Origin: Fervidicoccus fontis Kam940
GTDB taxonomy: Archaea > Thermoproteota > Thermoprotei_A > Sulfolobales > Fervidicoccaceae
Assembly (NCBI RefSeq): GCF_000258425.1
Contig: NC_017461.1
Span: 960,949-1,024,948 of the forward strand
Direction of reading: 5' to 3'
DNA: 64,000 bases
The position numbers and the translations under genes were made by a program. The notes below the pieces were generated by a model. The model saw only the letters and a list, made by a program, of their open reading frames with translations. It was not told the origin of the DNA and did no database searches. Of this stretch, positions 36,429-45,207 are shown piece after piece. Within the stretch, counting starts at the first letter, position 1. Every line of letters begins with the position of its first letter.

Positions 36429-37328
36429 TTAAGTAATAAAGAGCTCTTTTTCTAGAGCTTTTACCATTAGATAGAGAGTTTTGTTTGTTTCCACGTTCAA
36501 CGAAAGTTTTTCTCCTTGGAGAGCTATATAGCCGTTTATATAATCTATTTCTGTTCTTTTTTTGTTTTTTATGTCTTGTAGCATACTGCTATAATTTTCT
36601 CCTGTTTTTGTTGCAATTTCAAATAGCATTTTTTCAGGATCTGAAGGAAGCTTAATGCCTAAAGCACTTGCAACCTTTTCACCTTCTTTTATTGTTTTTA
36701 AAGCCAGACTCTGAGCAAAATCATTTTCTATAACAGCTTTGTTTTTACTACCAAGCAGTGTAGTTATTGGATTTATCGCAGAGTTAATTATTGCTTTTAG
36801 CCACAAATAAGGCATAATGTCATCAACAACTTCTATGTTTCCACCACCTTTTTTTATAGCATATGAAAACTCAGATAGAACATTTTCATCATATTTTTTA
36901 CCTAGCTGGCCTACAATTATTTCACCCAGACCTTTAATCTCGGTACAGTATTTGCCACAAGACGAGACTCCATACGTTATTGAGGAACCAAACGAATTTT
37001 TCACACCAAAATTATTAACAAGAATTTCTATTATGCCCAACCCATTTTGGAACGAAAAAACATTTTCCGCTTTTCCTTTTATTTTACTTACAACTTCTTC
37101 TACATTGTAAGCTTTTGTTGCTATTAAAGCTTTTCTGCAAAAAAAATTGTTTTCTATTTCAAACGAAACAAACCTTTGCTCCCAGCTTTTTTCACCATTT
37201 AATAATCTAACATAAGTTATTTCTGAATTATTTTTCTTAATAATTGCTACATCCTCATTTCTCAGAAAATATGACAGAAGAATACCTATATTTCCTGCAC
37301 CAATTATGCAATATTCGTGTTCATGCAA
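36429..37328 (-). CDS. panE: Ketopantoate reductase (2-dehydropantoate 2-reductase)
   Basis: 299 residues. N-terminal nucleotide-binding IIGAGNIGILLSYFL, a FSFQNGLGIIE segment near 95 and a KAIINSAINPITTLLG stretch (catalytic lysine and asparagines, about 170). It reduces ketopantoate to pantoate with NAD(P)H, the step after PanB. PanB is transcribed in the same direction just upstream, with a 200-base gap that could hold its own promoter. Confidence 0.88.
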   Translation of the reverse strand: MHEHEYCIIGAGNIGILLSYFLRNEDVAIIKKNNSEITYVRLLNGEKSWEQRFVSFEIENNFFCRKALIATKAYNVEEVVSKIKGKAENVFSFQNGLGIIEILVNNFGVKNSFGSSITYGVSSCGKYCTEIKGLGEIIVGQLGKKYDENVLSEFSYAIKKGGGNIEVVDDIMPYLWLKAIINSAINPITTLLGSKNKAVIENDFAQSLALKTIKEGEKVASALGIKLPSDPEKMLFEIATKTGENYSSMLQDIKNKKRTEIDYINGYIALQGEKLSLNVETNKTLYLMVKALEKELFIT

Positions 37329-37351
37329 TTCAGGCTACCTAATTTTAAATT

Positions 37352-38479
37352 TTACTTATCGATCACGATATTAATTGATTTAGGCGGTACAATATTAATG
37401 TAAAGTAAATTACCACGAATCAAATACCCTTCTTTCGGAACGTATCCAAAGCTATTTAACTTTTGCAGCTGTATTCCATTTGCAGTAACATCAGTAACTT
37501 TTCCTGAAACTTGGAAAACTAAAGTAACGGGCAAGATATCTTGGCTAGAAAAGTTCAATTTTCTATCAAAGTACACGTAGAAAGAGGTAGAGTTTATGGC
37601 CTTTATAGAAACTGAGCTCTGCTCTTCGCTATATCTATAAAGTTCGTATGGAGTCGTTATCCAATTATTACCTTTTTCAACTATATTTAGCATTTCATTA
37701 AAAGCTTTTATCATTTGTTCGGGGTCTTTCCAGTCAAACGAAGTAGGATGTGTATAAATAATAATGCAACCGTTCTTTGTATATTTTGCGAGACTCAGCT
37801 CTAGCCTAAGTATATCAATCCAAGGCAATCTGTCACTCATTTTTAGGCTTATATGAACATCGTACCAATTTTTAGGCAAAGTAATTTCAAATGGTTTATC
37901 ACTCATCACGATTTTTATGCCATTCTCTCTCAATATAGACAGTTCATTTTTAGTTACTTTGCCGTAAGGAGGAATGTATGTATGTACAGTATATCCGCTT
38001 ATATTACCCTCTATATCTTTCAAACTACCTAATATGTCAGTTATATTTCTAGGTGGCGGTTGATGATACCTGGTATGCGATGCTGCTTCCCATCCATACT
38101 CTTCAACTACCTCTCTGTACAAATTCCATATATATGTATTGTTTTCTCCCGAATTATCCGAAGTTACTATACCAAAAACCAGTCTTGCTTCGGGATGATT
38201 ATTTATTAAATAATTTATAAGATCTAGTTCGTACTCCTGGTAAGCTTTTGTTGATTTTCCAGGAATGACGGGAAATCCATGAGAAATATAATAAGGATCT
38301 GCAACAAAGTCATCTAATCTTATAATCACCGCAGTGTCATAGTTGCCGTAAAGTTTTGGCACTCCTTTAAATGTTATGTATGAGCTCTGAGATTCAGCTT
38401 CAGCTCTCTCAAATGAAAAATATACGATAGTCAAAATAGCAACAATCAACACAGCTATAATAATAGCTTTTCGAAGCAT
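37352..38479 (-). CDS. Membrane-anchored polysaccharide deacetylase-like protein (DUF2334-like)
   Basis: About 375 residues. One N-terminal hydrophobic helix (about 3-23) anchors it outside the cell. The outer domain has IIRLDDFVADPYY, AASHTRYHQPPP and THPTSFDW segments, which supply the Asp and His residues of a NodB-like barrel, and a C-terminal beta domain. It may deacetylate a surface glycan made with the glycosyltransferase upstream. I chose ATG 38479, three bases past that gene's stop. A GTG at 38488 overlapping it is the alternative. Confidence 0.75.
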   Translation of the reverse strand: MLRKAIIIAVLIVAILTIVYFSFERAEAESQSSYITFKGVPKLYGNYDTAVIIRLDDFVADPYYISHGFPVIPGKSTKAYQEYELDLINYLINNHPEARLVFGIVTSDNSGENNTYIWNLYREVVEEYGWEAASHTRYHQPPPRNITDILGSLKDIEGNISGYTVHTYIPPYGKVTKNELSILRENGIKIVMSDKPFEITLPKNWYDVHISLKMSDRLPWIDILRLELSLAKYTKNGCIIIYTHPTSFDWKDPEQMIKAFNEMLNIVEKGNNWITTPYELYRYSEEQSSVSIKAINSTSFYVYFDRKLNFSSQDILPVTLVFQVSGKVTDVTANGIQLQKLNSFGYVPKEGYLIRGNLLYINIVPPKSINIVIDK

Positions 38480-38481
38480 TC

Positions 38482-39948
38482 TTACCACTTGCTTAATTTC
38501 TTTTTTGCTAATATCTGAAATACTGTTATAGGAAAGGCTATAAGAGCTATAAATGATTGAACCCATAATATAAGAGGCACAAGTATCAGACCGCTTTTTG
38601 ATCTGTCAAGAGCGTTTCTAATAATTTTTTCGTCCTTATAAATGATCCTTAGAAAGTAATAAGCGGCAACTACTTCTAAAACCCCAGTAACATAACTTAG
38701 TATTAAATAGATTATCGGATATTTTAGAAAAGCTAGCAATATAATAGAAATTGGTGTAAACTGAAATATTTCATACATTTTTTCTAATATGCTTGAACTA
38801 TATATTCCTAAGCTAGCTAATATAATTGAGTTAATAGTATTAGCTATCATTAAAATAAAGGGAAGGCTTCCAAAGCTAGTATAAATAGAGGTCAAAAGTA
38901 AGTTGTATTTTTTCTTTTTAATAAGCTTTGGAAGCCTTGTAAGGAAAAGTTTTTGTATACCCACAGTAATTCTGAGAACTTTTGAAAAGAATCTTTTCGG
39001 TGATGATGGATCGACTGTAAAAGAATAAGCTGTAGGGATATAAGCTACGGAATATCCTAAAAGTTGGAGATGCCAGCTAGTAGAAGAATCCTCTACATAT
39101 GTATCTGTAGGAATTCCGCCGATTTCTAAAAGGGGTTTTAATTTGTAAATAGAACAACTACCATTTAAGCTATTTACGCTATTAAATACAGTCTCGGAAA
39201 ATCGCAGGGTTAAAAGATAGTACAACGATGCTAAATTTCTAAAGGCTTTAGCGAAGAACCAGGAAAACCTTCCTTCTTTTTCAGGCTTCCAAAGAAGTAT
39301 TGTACCATTGACTCCTGCTAGTTTACTATCCCTATTCAGAAAAACTAGCATTTTTTCTATATACCTTCTTTCAATTATAGTGTCAGAATCGAGAATTAAT
39401 ACATAGTCCACTTTATCATTGAGGGAAGGCAATACTTCATTTATCATCGAAGGCTTTCCCATATGTTCTTTAAAGTCAACTACGTTAATTTCAACTTTAA
39501 TTCCATCGCTTCTTTTTACATCATATGATATAAAAATATATTTGTCTTTGTAGATTACACGTTTGAGCTTTCCATTTTTTTGAGATATAAAATTCATAAC
39601 TTTTTTAATCGTATTATCTGTGGAATTGTCATTTAGAATATAAATGCTCTTTGGAGGTACAGATTGATTAAAAGCTGAGAGTATTGATGATATTATGTAA
39701 TTTTCCGAATTTCTTGCGGGTATCAAAACAGAAATTTTTCCCTCAATTGTTTTTATTTCTTCCGCTAATTCTTGTACGCTATAAAATGAAAAATTCTTCC
39801 TCCATGACTTGAAAGTCATAGCGAGCCTGTAAGCAGGAACAATCCATATAGTATAAAAAGTGTACTTAATCAGTAAGATAATCATATTTATTTGTATCAA
39901 ATCCTGAATATCGACGTAATTTGTGATTAATGATGGGTCTAAATACAT
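38482..39948 (-). CDS. Membrane glycosyltransferase, family 2
   Basis: 488 residues. One N-terminal membrane segment (about 20-42), then a GT-A domain with SVLIPARNSENYI, ILDSDTII (the DxD-type metal site) and TYVEDSSTSWHLQ (the ED acid), and three or four C-terminal membrane helices (about 330-480), the plan of processive family 2 enzymes. It adds sugars to a lipid or surface polymer. It is coupled to the deacetylase-like gene downstream. Acceptor and sugar unknown. Confidence 0.88.
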   Translation of the reverse strand: MYLDPSLITNYVDIQDLIQINMIILLIKYTFYTIWIVPAYRLAMTFKSWRKNFSFYSVQELAEEIKTIEGKISVLIPARNSENYIISSILSAFNQSVPPKSIYILNDNSTDNTIKKVMNFISQKNGKLKRVIYKDKYIFISYDVKRSDGIKVEINVVDFKEHMGKPSMINEVLPSLNDKVDYVLILDSDTIIERRYIEKMLVFLNRDSKLAGVNGTILLWKPEKEGRFSWFFAKAFRNLASLYYLLTLRFSETVFNSVNSLNGSCSIYKLKPLLEIGGIPTDTYVEDSSTSWHLQLLGYSVAYIPTAYSFTVDPSSPKRFFSKVLRITVGIQKLFLTRLPKLIKKKKYNLLLTSIYTSFGSLPFILMIANTINSIILASLGIYSSSILEKMYEIFQFTPISIILLAFLKYPIIYLILSYVTGVLEVVAAYYFLRIIYKDEKIIRNALDRSKSGLILVPLILWVQSFIALIAFPITVFQILAKKKLSKW

Positions 39949-40098
39949 AAATTTTTACCGTGCCATTTTTGTAAAAATATTTATGATCTCTTTATTCTAC
40001 AAGAAAATAAATTTTTCATTAAATATATAACCAATAGACCTAAATCCTTAACCTAAAGAATTTAACATTAACATATATTATAAAGGAAAAATAATGAA

Positions 40099-41364
40099 TT
40101 ATGTCCCTGTACAAACATTTTCAACTGGTTCCGTCGCAAGTCTTTCTTTTACAGAAATTATTTTTTGAAGTTTTTCTACGAAATAATCAACCTCTTCCTT
40201 TGTATTATAAATGTAATAGCTAGCTCTCACAGATCCTTGATAGTTTAACCTGTAATGAAGAGGATGAGCGCAATGTCCTCCACTTCTTACGGCAATTCCA
40301 TACATGTCTAGAGCTTTTGCAACAATATGATGGTGCAATCCTTTTATATTGAAGGCAACTAATCCAGTTCTTTTCTCCGGGTCTAATGGACCTAGTATTT
40401 CAATATCATCGATTTCTTTCATCAACTTGATAGTATGCTTTACTAATTCGATATCATGTGCTCTCACTCCATCCATTCCGATTTTCTTTAAATATCTTAC
40501 TGCCTCAGCGAGGCCTATGACACCCGCAATATGTGGCGTTCCCGCATCGAACCTCCACGGAAGATCGTGCCATACTACATTATCAAGTGTTACGTCTTTT
40601 ATAGTATCCCCTCCAACTCTAAATGGCTTCATCTCTTCAAGTATTTCCTTTTTTCCCCAAAGTATACCTATCCCAGTAGGGCCAAGCATTTTATGACCGC
40701 TAAAAGCGAGAAAATCAACATCCATTTTTTTCACATCCGTTTCCACATGAGGTACGTATTGAGCTCCATCCGCAATAACAATTGCTTCAACCGAATGTGC
40801 TAAATTAACTATCTTTTTATAGTCATTAATTGTTCCAACAACATTGCTTGCTAAAGTAAAAGCTACAATTTTTGTTCTTTCGGTAATTTTGCTCTCCAGA
40901 TCCTTGTAATTAAGCTCTCCATCTTCAGTTATATCTACATATTTAATTTTAGCGCCAGTAAGCTCAGCTAATTCACGCCATGGCAACATATTACTGTGGT
41001 GCTCCATTACCGTCGTAACGATTTCGTCGCCTTTTTTCAGATTTCTAAGTCCCCACCCATATGCTACAATATTTATAGCATCAGTAGTGTTAATGGTTAA
41101 AATAGTCTCTTCCATGTTGCCATTTATGAATTTAGCTATTTCTTCATAAGACTCTTCGAATAACTGACTAGCTTCTTGTGAAAGGGTATGAAAACCTCTA
41201 TGCACATTTGCATTATAATATAAGTAAAATTTAGCTATAGCTTCTACAACCTGTTTAGGTCTTTGTGTAGTTGCCGCATTATCAAAGTAAACTAGTTCCC
41301 TACCATGTATTTTTCTTTTTAATATAGGAAAATCTTCTCTGATAGAATTAACGTCATAAATCAT
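40099..41364 (-). CDS. sufS: Cysteine desulfurase, SufS type
   Basis: 421 residues. PLP lysine in AFSGHKMLGPTG (about 233), the NTTDAINIVAYGW segment, MEHHSNMLPW and the active cysteine in VRSGGHCAHPLHY (about 373). It moves sulfur from cysteine to iron-sulfur cluster assembly or thiolation. The sulfur-accepting SufE/U is not next to it. Single gene facing AT-rich DNA. Confidence 0.95.
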   Translation of the reverse strand: MIYDVNSIREDFPILKRKIHGRELVYFDNAATTQRPKQVVEAIAKFYLYYNANVHRGFHTLSQEASQLFEESYEEIAKFINGNMEETILTINTTDAINIVAYGWGLRNLKKGDEIVTTVMEHHSNMLPWRELAELTGAKIKYVDITEDGELNYKDLESKITERTKIVAFTLASNVVGTINDYKKIVNLAHSVEAIVIADGAQYVPHVETDVKKMDVDFLAFSGHKMLGPTGIGILWGKKEILEEMKPFRVGGDTIKDVTLDNVVWHDLPWRFDAGTPHIAGVIGLAEAVRYLKKIGMDGVRAHDIELVKHTIKLMKEIDDIEILGPLDPEKRTGLVAFNIKGLHHHIVAKALDMYGIAVRSGGHCAHPLHYRLNYQGSVRASYYIYNTKEEVDYFVEKLQKIISVKERLATEPVENVCTGT

Positions 41365-41398
41365 TTCTAATCCCAGTGTTCATATAGTATTTTTATCG

Positions 41399-41671
41399 TT
41401 ATAATTTTTTAGTTGACCTTCTCTTCTCGTAGTACTTTCTGTATAATTCACCCAAATACTCATCTAAATCTTTGACAACATATGTTTTACCCACAATACT
41501 TATCATGCCAAAATTAATAAGCCTTTTAATTATGTGCTTTGAAGTTTTAATATTATAGCCCAAGTTATCATGAACGTATGATATCATTTCATGAAAAGAG
41601 ACCTCTTTTTTTCCAAAATTTTTATAAAGCGCATAAAAAGTCAAAAATTCTCTTTTCTTAGGCCATCTCAA
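41399..41671 (-). CDS. Small winged-helix-like hypothetical protein
   Basis: 90 residues, basic. A helix-turn-helix-like stretch (SFHEMISYVHDN...TSKHIIKRLINFGMISIVGKTYVV) ends with a beta wing, so it may bind DNA. No family name recognised. Two bases separate it from the next gene upstream, so it is the second gene of a pair. Confidence 0.6.
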   Translation of the reverse strand: MRWPKKREFLTFYALYKNFGKKEVSFHEMISYVHDNLGYNIKTSKHIIKRLINFGMISIVGKTYVVKDLDEYLGELYRKYYEKRRSTKKL

Positions 41672-41673
41672 CT

Positions 41674-42039
41674 TTAACCATCCTTTTCAACGCAAGATTT
41701 TATGAAAGCATCTAAAAAGCTATCTGCATTTACACTCTTTAATTTTTCTGCATTTATAACTACTCCTTCTCCCCATGCATCTTTGAGCAATTCGTATCCT
41801 CCTAATCCGCAATAATCGCTTCTAGCAATTATCGAGCCTCGTGAAACAACCATCAGTTTTTCACTTTCTACAATTTTGTCGTTTTTATATAAATTAAATA
41901 AGCCATATATTGGTTCACACGTTATTAGAACCTCATCATAGCTGATATTTTTCTTTTTTAGACATTCAATTATATCTTTATATTCATTTACAGAAGGATC
42001 ATAGGCGAAATATCCCTTAGGAAACCTCAATTTAGACAT
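41674..42039 (-). CDS. Conserved hypothetical protein
   Basis: 121 residues, not recognised. Alpha/beta composition, three scattered cysteines (in ITCEP, DYCGLG, KSCVEK) that do not form a known metal motif, and no membrane segment. It is coupled to the winged-helix-like gene by a two-base gap. Confidence 0.5.
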   Translation of the reverse strand: MSKLRFPKGYFAYDPSVNEYKDIIECLKKKNISYDEVLITCEPIYGLFNLYKNDKIVESEKLMVVSRGSIIARSDYCGLGGYELLKDAWGEGVVINAEKLKSVNADSFLDAFIKSCVEKDG

Positions 42040-42099
42040 CCTCGTTTTGAAATAATGCTTGTAGATGGTTTAAATTTTAAAATAGGTATGTTTCATATT

Positions 42100-42426
42100 T
42101 TACTCTTCATTTTCTTCAAAGAGCTCTATTATTATTCTAGCTTTAACTTCTTGTTTGCTAAATGGTGGAGGATTCTCCCCTAAATCGATCCCAATCGAAA
42201 CCTGATTGCCTAAAGAATCAGTAAACCTAACCTCTGCTATATATTTCTTCTTAGGTCCTTCTTCGAAAGCTTTAAGTATACCCTCATACATTCTTGAAAT
42301 TGCCATTTGCAAAGCTATAGGGCTTGAAAAATCCTCTGGCTTGAGTTGTATATTTGCTAATCCGCCAAGCATCTCCCCAACCTTTGCTTTTCCCTCGAAT
42401 TCTACAGTTTTTTTAAATTCTTCCAT
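42100..42426 (-). CDS. Small acidic hypothetical protein
   Basis: 108 residues, not recognised. It has a central helix pair and a beta hairpin (KYIAEVRFTDSLGNQVSIGIDLG), is acidic overall (many Glu), and ends LFEENEE. The ATG is preceded by GGTGT. It may be the first gene of the three small genes here, with a 60-base gap to the next. Confidence 0.5.
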   Translation of the reverse strand: MEEFKKTVEFEGKAKVGEMLGGLANIQLKPEDFSSPIALQMAISRMYEGILKAFEEGPKKKYIAEVRFTDSLGNQVSIGIDLGENPPPFSKQEVKARIIIELFEENEE

Positions 42427-42813
42427 GAATTGACACCTTATTCATTATTTAATATAATATCTTATTTCGCTAATATTAGTTTTGTTCGTATCTACGAGAC
42501 TAACATTTTTGAAGCATATTTAACAAAAAATTGTTTTATAAGTTATGAGATACGAATCCAGCATATAAACTTTGAAAAAACAATTGTTGATTATCCTTAT
42601 TAATAAAATAAAAATTCTAATTTGTTTTTAATCTCGATGCTTCTTGGTAAGTAATGGCGATGAGCCGATAACTTATCCGGGATTATGTTAAAAAGCTTAA
42701 AGCGTCCTAAATATTAAAAGAAAAACATCTAATTTCAAGGTTTATTATTAGTTACAAAATAATAGCAATCTATAGCTTAGTGCCAAAAACTATCATATAT
42801 AAGTGTGATTAAC
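42427..42813. promoter_or_regulatory. Intergenic region upstream of tgtA
   Basis: About 387 bases without a gene. Mostly AT-rich. A GC-richer patch at 42652-42690 has a CGATGA that resembles a C box, but no D box (CTGA) follows, so I do not call an sRNA. The tgtA start is preceded by a GTGTGAT ribosome-like site. Confidence 0.4.
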
Positions 42814-44331
42814 ATGGACATAATGGATAAAGATCTTGCCGGCAGGATTGGAAGGATAAAAATTAAAGGAAAAACTATTGAAACTCCATATTTGTTTCCA
42901 GTTATAGATCCTACTAGGCAGGAGGTGCCAATATCTTCTATAAAATCTATGGGCTTTAACGGAGTTATTACCAATGCGTATTTAGCATATAAAAGAGGAT
43001 GGAACAGAGATATTCACGAACTTATTGGAGATGGAGAGCTCGTTGTGATGACAGACTCAGGGGCATATCAACTAATGCAATATAACAATATTGAAGTAAG
43101 CAACGAAGAAATCATCAAAATACAGAAAGGACTTAATTCTGACATAGCAGTTATATTGGACGTTCCTACGGGGGATTCTTTAGATCAAAATTATGCGAAA
43201 TGGACTGCAGAAGAAACTCTAAGAAGGGCTTCTGAGGCACAAAAAATTATAGACAGAGATAACAGAATGTGGGTTTTACCGATTCAAGGAGGGATTCATT
43301 TAAGTATTCTCGAAGAAAGCTCTAAGAAATCGTCCCAGCTTGAATATGATATTTATGCGATAGGCAGTCCTACTAAGTTTATGGAAAGATATCGTTATGA
43401 TGTTGTACTAGATATGATAAGAATTGTGAGGGAAAACATAAGGGCTGATGTTCCTCTGCATTTATTTGGCGCAGGTCATCCTATGATAATACCCTTTGCA
43501 GTAGCAATGGGAGTTGATCTCTTTGATTCAGCATCATATATTCTATTTGCAAGAGACGGAAGATATATGATTGAAGGTGGAACTTTAAGACTTGAAGATA
43601 TAGAATATTTTCCCTGTAGCTGTCCAATTTGTTCAAGATATACTCCTAAAGAACTAAAAAACATGAACAAAGATGAGAGAACAAGACTTCTGGCGGAGCA
43701 CAATCTATATATGATCAAAAAAATTTTAAATGAAGTAAAGCAAGCAATAAATGAAGGAAGGTTGTGGGAGCTTTTGCAATCTTATTCGAGAAAGCATCCG
43801 AGTTTATATTCTGCCTTCAATAATATTAAAAATAAGCATGTAGAATGGATGGAAAAGTATACTCCAAGAGTGAAAGGGGAGCAAAAAGCCATATATCTAT
43901 TTGACAACGATTCTATGTTTAATCCAAAAATATTGAGAGCTAGAAAATATATAATGCAAAATTACATGCCACCCAGCGAGTTTAAAGAGGTCGTTTTCTT
44001 ATATGCTACATACAAGAACCAGAGAAAATTTGAGGAAGGCAAGCACTATATATATTATGCGCCTGGAATTGGTTTAATTCCACAGGAGCTTAGTGGAACA
44101 TATCCTTGGGGGCAAAATGTTATTCCATCAAAGATCTCTTATGAAACAATGCAGTCGATTGCTAACGACGTGGTTAAATATATAGAAAAATTCTCAGATA
44201 AGTATTTGAAAGTTTCAATAGGTATATGCGATGAAATGAGTATTATGCAAGAGAAAATTTCATCATTACTAGATGAAGAAACAAAGGAAAAGGTATACTT
44301 CTTCAAAGATTCTTGTGAAAATGAACAATAG
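42814..44331 (+). CDS. tgtA: Archaeal tRNA-guanine transglycosylase (archaeosine pathway), PUA-less
   Basis: 505 residues. Catalytic aspartate in MTDSGAYQ (D81), ILDVPTGD about 30 residues before the second nucleophile region, LFGAGHP, and zinc cysteines in CSCPICSRY (about 268). It swaps guanine-15 in tRNA D-loops for preQ0. After the catalytic and first auxiliary domain it stops with no C-terminal PUA domain, although full-length archaeal enzymes have one. A PUA-type chain at the right edge of the window may be the missing partner. ATG 42814 chosen over GTG 42805, whose bases look like the ribosome site. Confidence 0.92.
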   Translation: MDIMDKDLAGRIGRIKIKGKTIETPYLFPVIDPTRQEVPISSIKSMGFNGVITNAYLAYKRGWNRDIHELIGDGELVVMTDSGAYQLMQYNNIEVSNEEIIKIQKGLNSDIAVILDVPTGDSLDQNYAKWTAEETLRRASEAQKIIDRDNRMWVLPIQGGIHLSILEESSKKSSQLEYDIYAIGSPTKFMERYRYDVVLDMIRIVRENIRADVPLHLFGAGHPMIIPFAVAMGVDLFDSASYILFARDGRYMIEGGTLRLEDIEYFPCSCPICSRYTPKELKNMNKDERTRLLAEHNLYMIKKILNEVKQAINEGRLWELLQSYSRKHPSLYSAFNNIKNKHVEWMEKYTPRVKGEQKAIYLFDNDSMFNPKILRARKYIMQNYMPPSEFKEVVFLYATYKNQRKFEEGKHYIYYAPGIGLIPQELSGTYPWGQNVIPSKISYETMQSIANDVVKYIEKFSDKYLKVSIGICDEMSIMQEKISSLLDEETKEKVYFFKDSCENEQ

Positions 44332-44475
44332 AATAAGTTAAAAACTATTATTTAAATGATCTTTTTTATTAGTATAGAGATATTAGCATAATTTTCTTTT
44401 CATTAAAACAATAAACTTAAAGAATTTACTTAATAAAGCAATTTTGGCATTATCTTATTTGCAAAATTTTTAGTA

Positions 44476-44742
44476 TTAAAACTTATTAGAGCGTTTTTTT
44501 GGTATTATTATATATTTTATCTTATCATTTTCAGGCTTTACGTCTATTAAAACATTATATTTGTTAGCATAATCGAGTAGGAGATTAAAAGGAACAGTCC
44601 CTGAAGGAACTGTAACTGCAAATATCTCACCGTTTTCATTTGCACACTCCATTTTTTCTATTAGTAATGTAAACGGATGCTCTGTACATTTGCTAACATC
44701 TTCTATTACAATTTCCTTCTCTTTACAACTGCTTGAAGACAT
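44476..44742 (-). CDS. Small hypothetical protein
   Basis: 88 residues, not recognised. A cysteine near the N-terminus (SSSCKE), another two in KCTEHP and ECANENG, and a compact beta-alpha-beta pattern of the size of a sulfur-carrier TusA-like domain; that likeness is weak. It lies downstream of AT-rich DNA and convergent with tgtA. Confidence 0.5.
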   Translation of the reverse strand: MSSSSCKEKEIVIEDVSKCTEHPFTLLIEKMECANENGEIFAVTVPSGTVPFNLLLDYANKYNVLIDVKPENDKIKYIIIPKKRSNKF

Positions 44743-45207
44743 CTCACATCACATATTAAATGTTTGTTTATACTTTATAAAAATATTATCAGATTTTCCT
44801 CTCTGGTTGTTTAACAGTTTTATTGTTCTCTGTGTCTTTTTGTGAATATATCATTTCATCTATTCGGAAAGTTTCGAGCTTCATAGGACTTGATATCGCT
44901 TATATATCAGTCTCTTGCCATATGGAATAATAGCGCGCTCTCGAGCTCCATTTCTACGAAGTCCATATTCAATATCATTGAGCTCATTCCTCCTTGTGTG
45001 ACCCTTACCAACTTACCAACAATTAATCCCTTTAAATTTTTTTAGAATAAAATATCCTAGCAATACATTAAGTTTATTGACATCAATATTTATAAACCTT
45101 TATGAAACAAGAAAAGTCCGCATAGGCACTAAGCTGTTATGAATAAAAATTTTCTAATTATTCTATTATGATATGAAATCAAAGTTTTTTATCTGCTATC
45201 ATCTTTT
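44743..45207. other. Gene-free stretch with a possible decayed fragment
   Basis: 465 bases without a supported gene. On the minus strand, 44882-45008 is open for about 43 codons and reads as a basic peptide but has no start codon. It shares the 13-mer CACACAAGGAGGA with the tnpB remnant at 53.1 kb. That may be coincidence or a mobile-element scar. The rest is AT-rich. Confidence 0.35.

Noticed and set aside
42652-42690. A CGATGA-containing, GC-richer patch as a C/D sRNA
   Set aside because: No box D (CTGA) follows and no terminal stem is seen.
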